The notes under the pieces are model-generated. The model saw nothing but the letters and a program-made list of their open reading frames with translations. It searched no databases and was not told the origin of the DNA. DNA of 34,637 bases from Oscillospiraceae bacterium (GTDB lineage: Bacteria; Bacillota; Clostridia; Oscillospirales; Oscillospiraceae), in NCBI GenBank assembly GCA_021200935.1, contig JAJQFY010000197.1:1-34637 (forward strand). Direction: 5' to 3'. The position numbers and the translations under genes are program-made. Of this stretch, positions 33,778 through 34,637 are shown piece after piece (the first letter of the stretch is position 1; every line of letters begins with the position of its first letter).

Positions 33778-34637
33778 TTACTTTTTCCCCCGCGCCTCCA
33801 GCGCCTTGGCGCGGCGCTGCTCTACCTCCACAGGCTTGGGCTGAATATCCCCGGAGCGGGTCAGGGCGAATTTCGTCAGCACCGGGCCAAACAGCTCGTA
33901 GACCAGCACGCCGAACAGCACGATATTGCGGATCAGGGCTCCCTCCGCGCCCCAGGAGGCCACCTCCACGCTCATGCCCAAAGCGACCCCTGCCTGGGGG
34001 AACAGGGTGACGCCCAGCCACTTCCGAACCTTGGGTTCGCAGCCGGTGATGGTGGTGCCTATATACGCCCCCAGGTACTTGCCAACGCAGCGGAACACGA
34101 TATAGAGAAGTCCGATTCCCACCACCGCCGCACTTTTGAACACGCTCAGCTCCAGAGACGCGCCGCTGATAACGAAGAACATGGCGAACAGGGGGCTTGT
34201 CCATTTGTCCGCTTTGTCCATCATCTCGTCCGCCAGCGGGCAGCGGTTGCAGAACACCGCCCCCAGGGCCATGCAGACCAGAAGGCTTGAAAACTCAAAG
34301 TGAACGGTTCCAATGTCAAATTCCAGTTGAGCCAGGGCGACGGTCAGCATAACGAAGCCAACAATCAGAGCCATTCGGTTGCGGTTGGAGTGGAACATTT
34401 TCTCTAGCTGGGTCAGCACCTCACCCAGTCCGCCGCCAATGAGAAGGCTCAGCACAATCTCAAGCAGCGGCTCCACGGCGATGGATACCACGTCAATGGT
34501 ACCGCTGGACATGGTCTGGGCCACGCCGAAGGAGACGGCAAACACCGTCAGGCCCACCGCGTCGTCCAGCGCCACCACCGGCAGCAGCACGTCTGTCACC
34601 GCGCCCTTGGCCTTATACTGCCGCACCACCATTAGGG
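33778..34637 (-). CDS. Cation:proton antiporter (CPA2/NhaP-like), N-terminus beyond the window
   Basis: LPVVALDDAVGLTVFAVSFGVAQ; multiple TMs; ORF open to the window edge. Confidence 0.85.
   Translation of the reverse strand, partial: LMVVRQYKAKGAVTDVLLPVVALDDAVGLTVFAVSFGVAQTMSSGTIDVVSIAVEPLLEIVLSLLIGGGLGEVLTQLEKMFHSNRNRMALIVGFVMLTVALAQLEFDIGTVHFEFSSLLVCMALGAVFCNRCPLADEMMDKADKWTSPLFAMFFVISGASLELSVFKSAAVVGIGLLYIVFRCVGKYLGAYIGTTITGCEPKVRKWLGVTLFPQAGVALGMSVEVASWGAEGALIRNIVLFGVLVYELFGPVLTKFALTRSGDIQPKPVEVEQRRAKALEARGKK

Noticed and set aside
1-34637. CRISPR arrays, tRNA/rRNA genes, IS elements, BGC-like clusters
   Set aside because: No regularly spaced repeats, cloverleaf or rRNA-like sequence, transposase ORF or biosynthetic cluster was found on reading.

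Overview
This 34.6 kb window is GC-rich and looks like the chromosome of an endospore-forming Clostridia (Oscillospiraceae-like; lineage is inference). Most genes are on the minus strand. They are largely housekeeping and sporulation genes: spoIIR, ispE, apgM-type phosphoglycerate mutase, xer-type recombinase, radA, cwlD-like amidase, class I aminotransferase (frameshifted), spoIVA, a trmK/nif3 in-frame fusion, a sigH-like sigma factor, ruvCAB, the ribF-truB-nrnA-rbfA-infB-ylxQ-ylxR-nusA-rimP operon, an intact sigK, glpK, a three-gene HgdC/HgdB-like cluster, and a partial CPA2-type antiporter. The main accessory element is a two-gene AbrB-like plus HipA/CtkA-like kinase toxin-antitoxin-type operon. 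No tRNA, rRNA, CRISPR or transposon was seen. The strongest unexplained signals are: (1) a recurrent architecture at four genes (spoIIR, xer, spoIVA, sigK), where a hairpin occludes the Shine-Dalgarno or start codon and the gene's own putative promoter -10 lies inside the hairpin, so read-through mRNA would be silenced but self-initiated mRNA would not; (2) a perfectly palindromic dif-like 28-mer just upstream of the Xer recombinase; (3) an aminotransferase split by a 4-bp GGTA tandem duplication; (4) a terminator-like hairpin in the rimP-nusA leader; (5) a T6 tract that puts a well-placed ATG out of frame in an HgdB-like gene. All assignments come from reading the sequence and recalling protein families. 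No database search was run.
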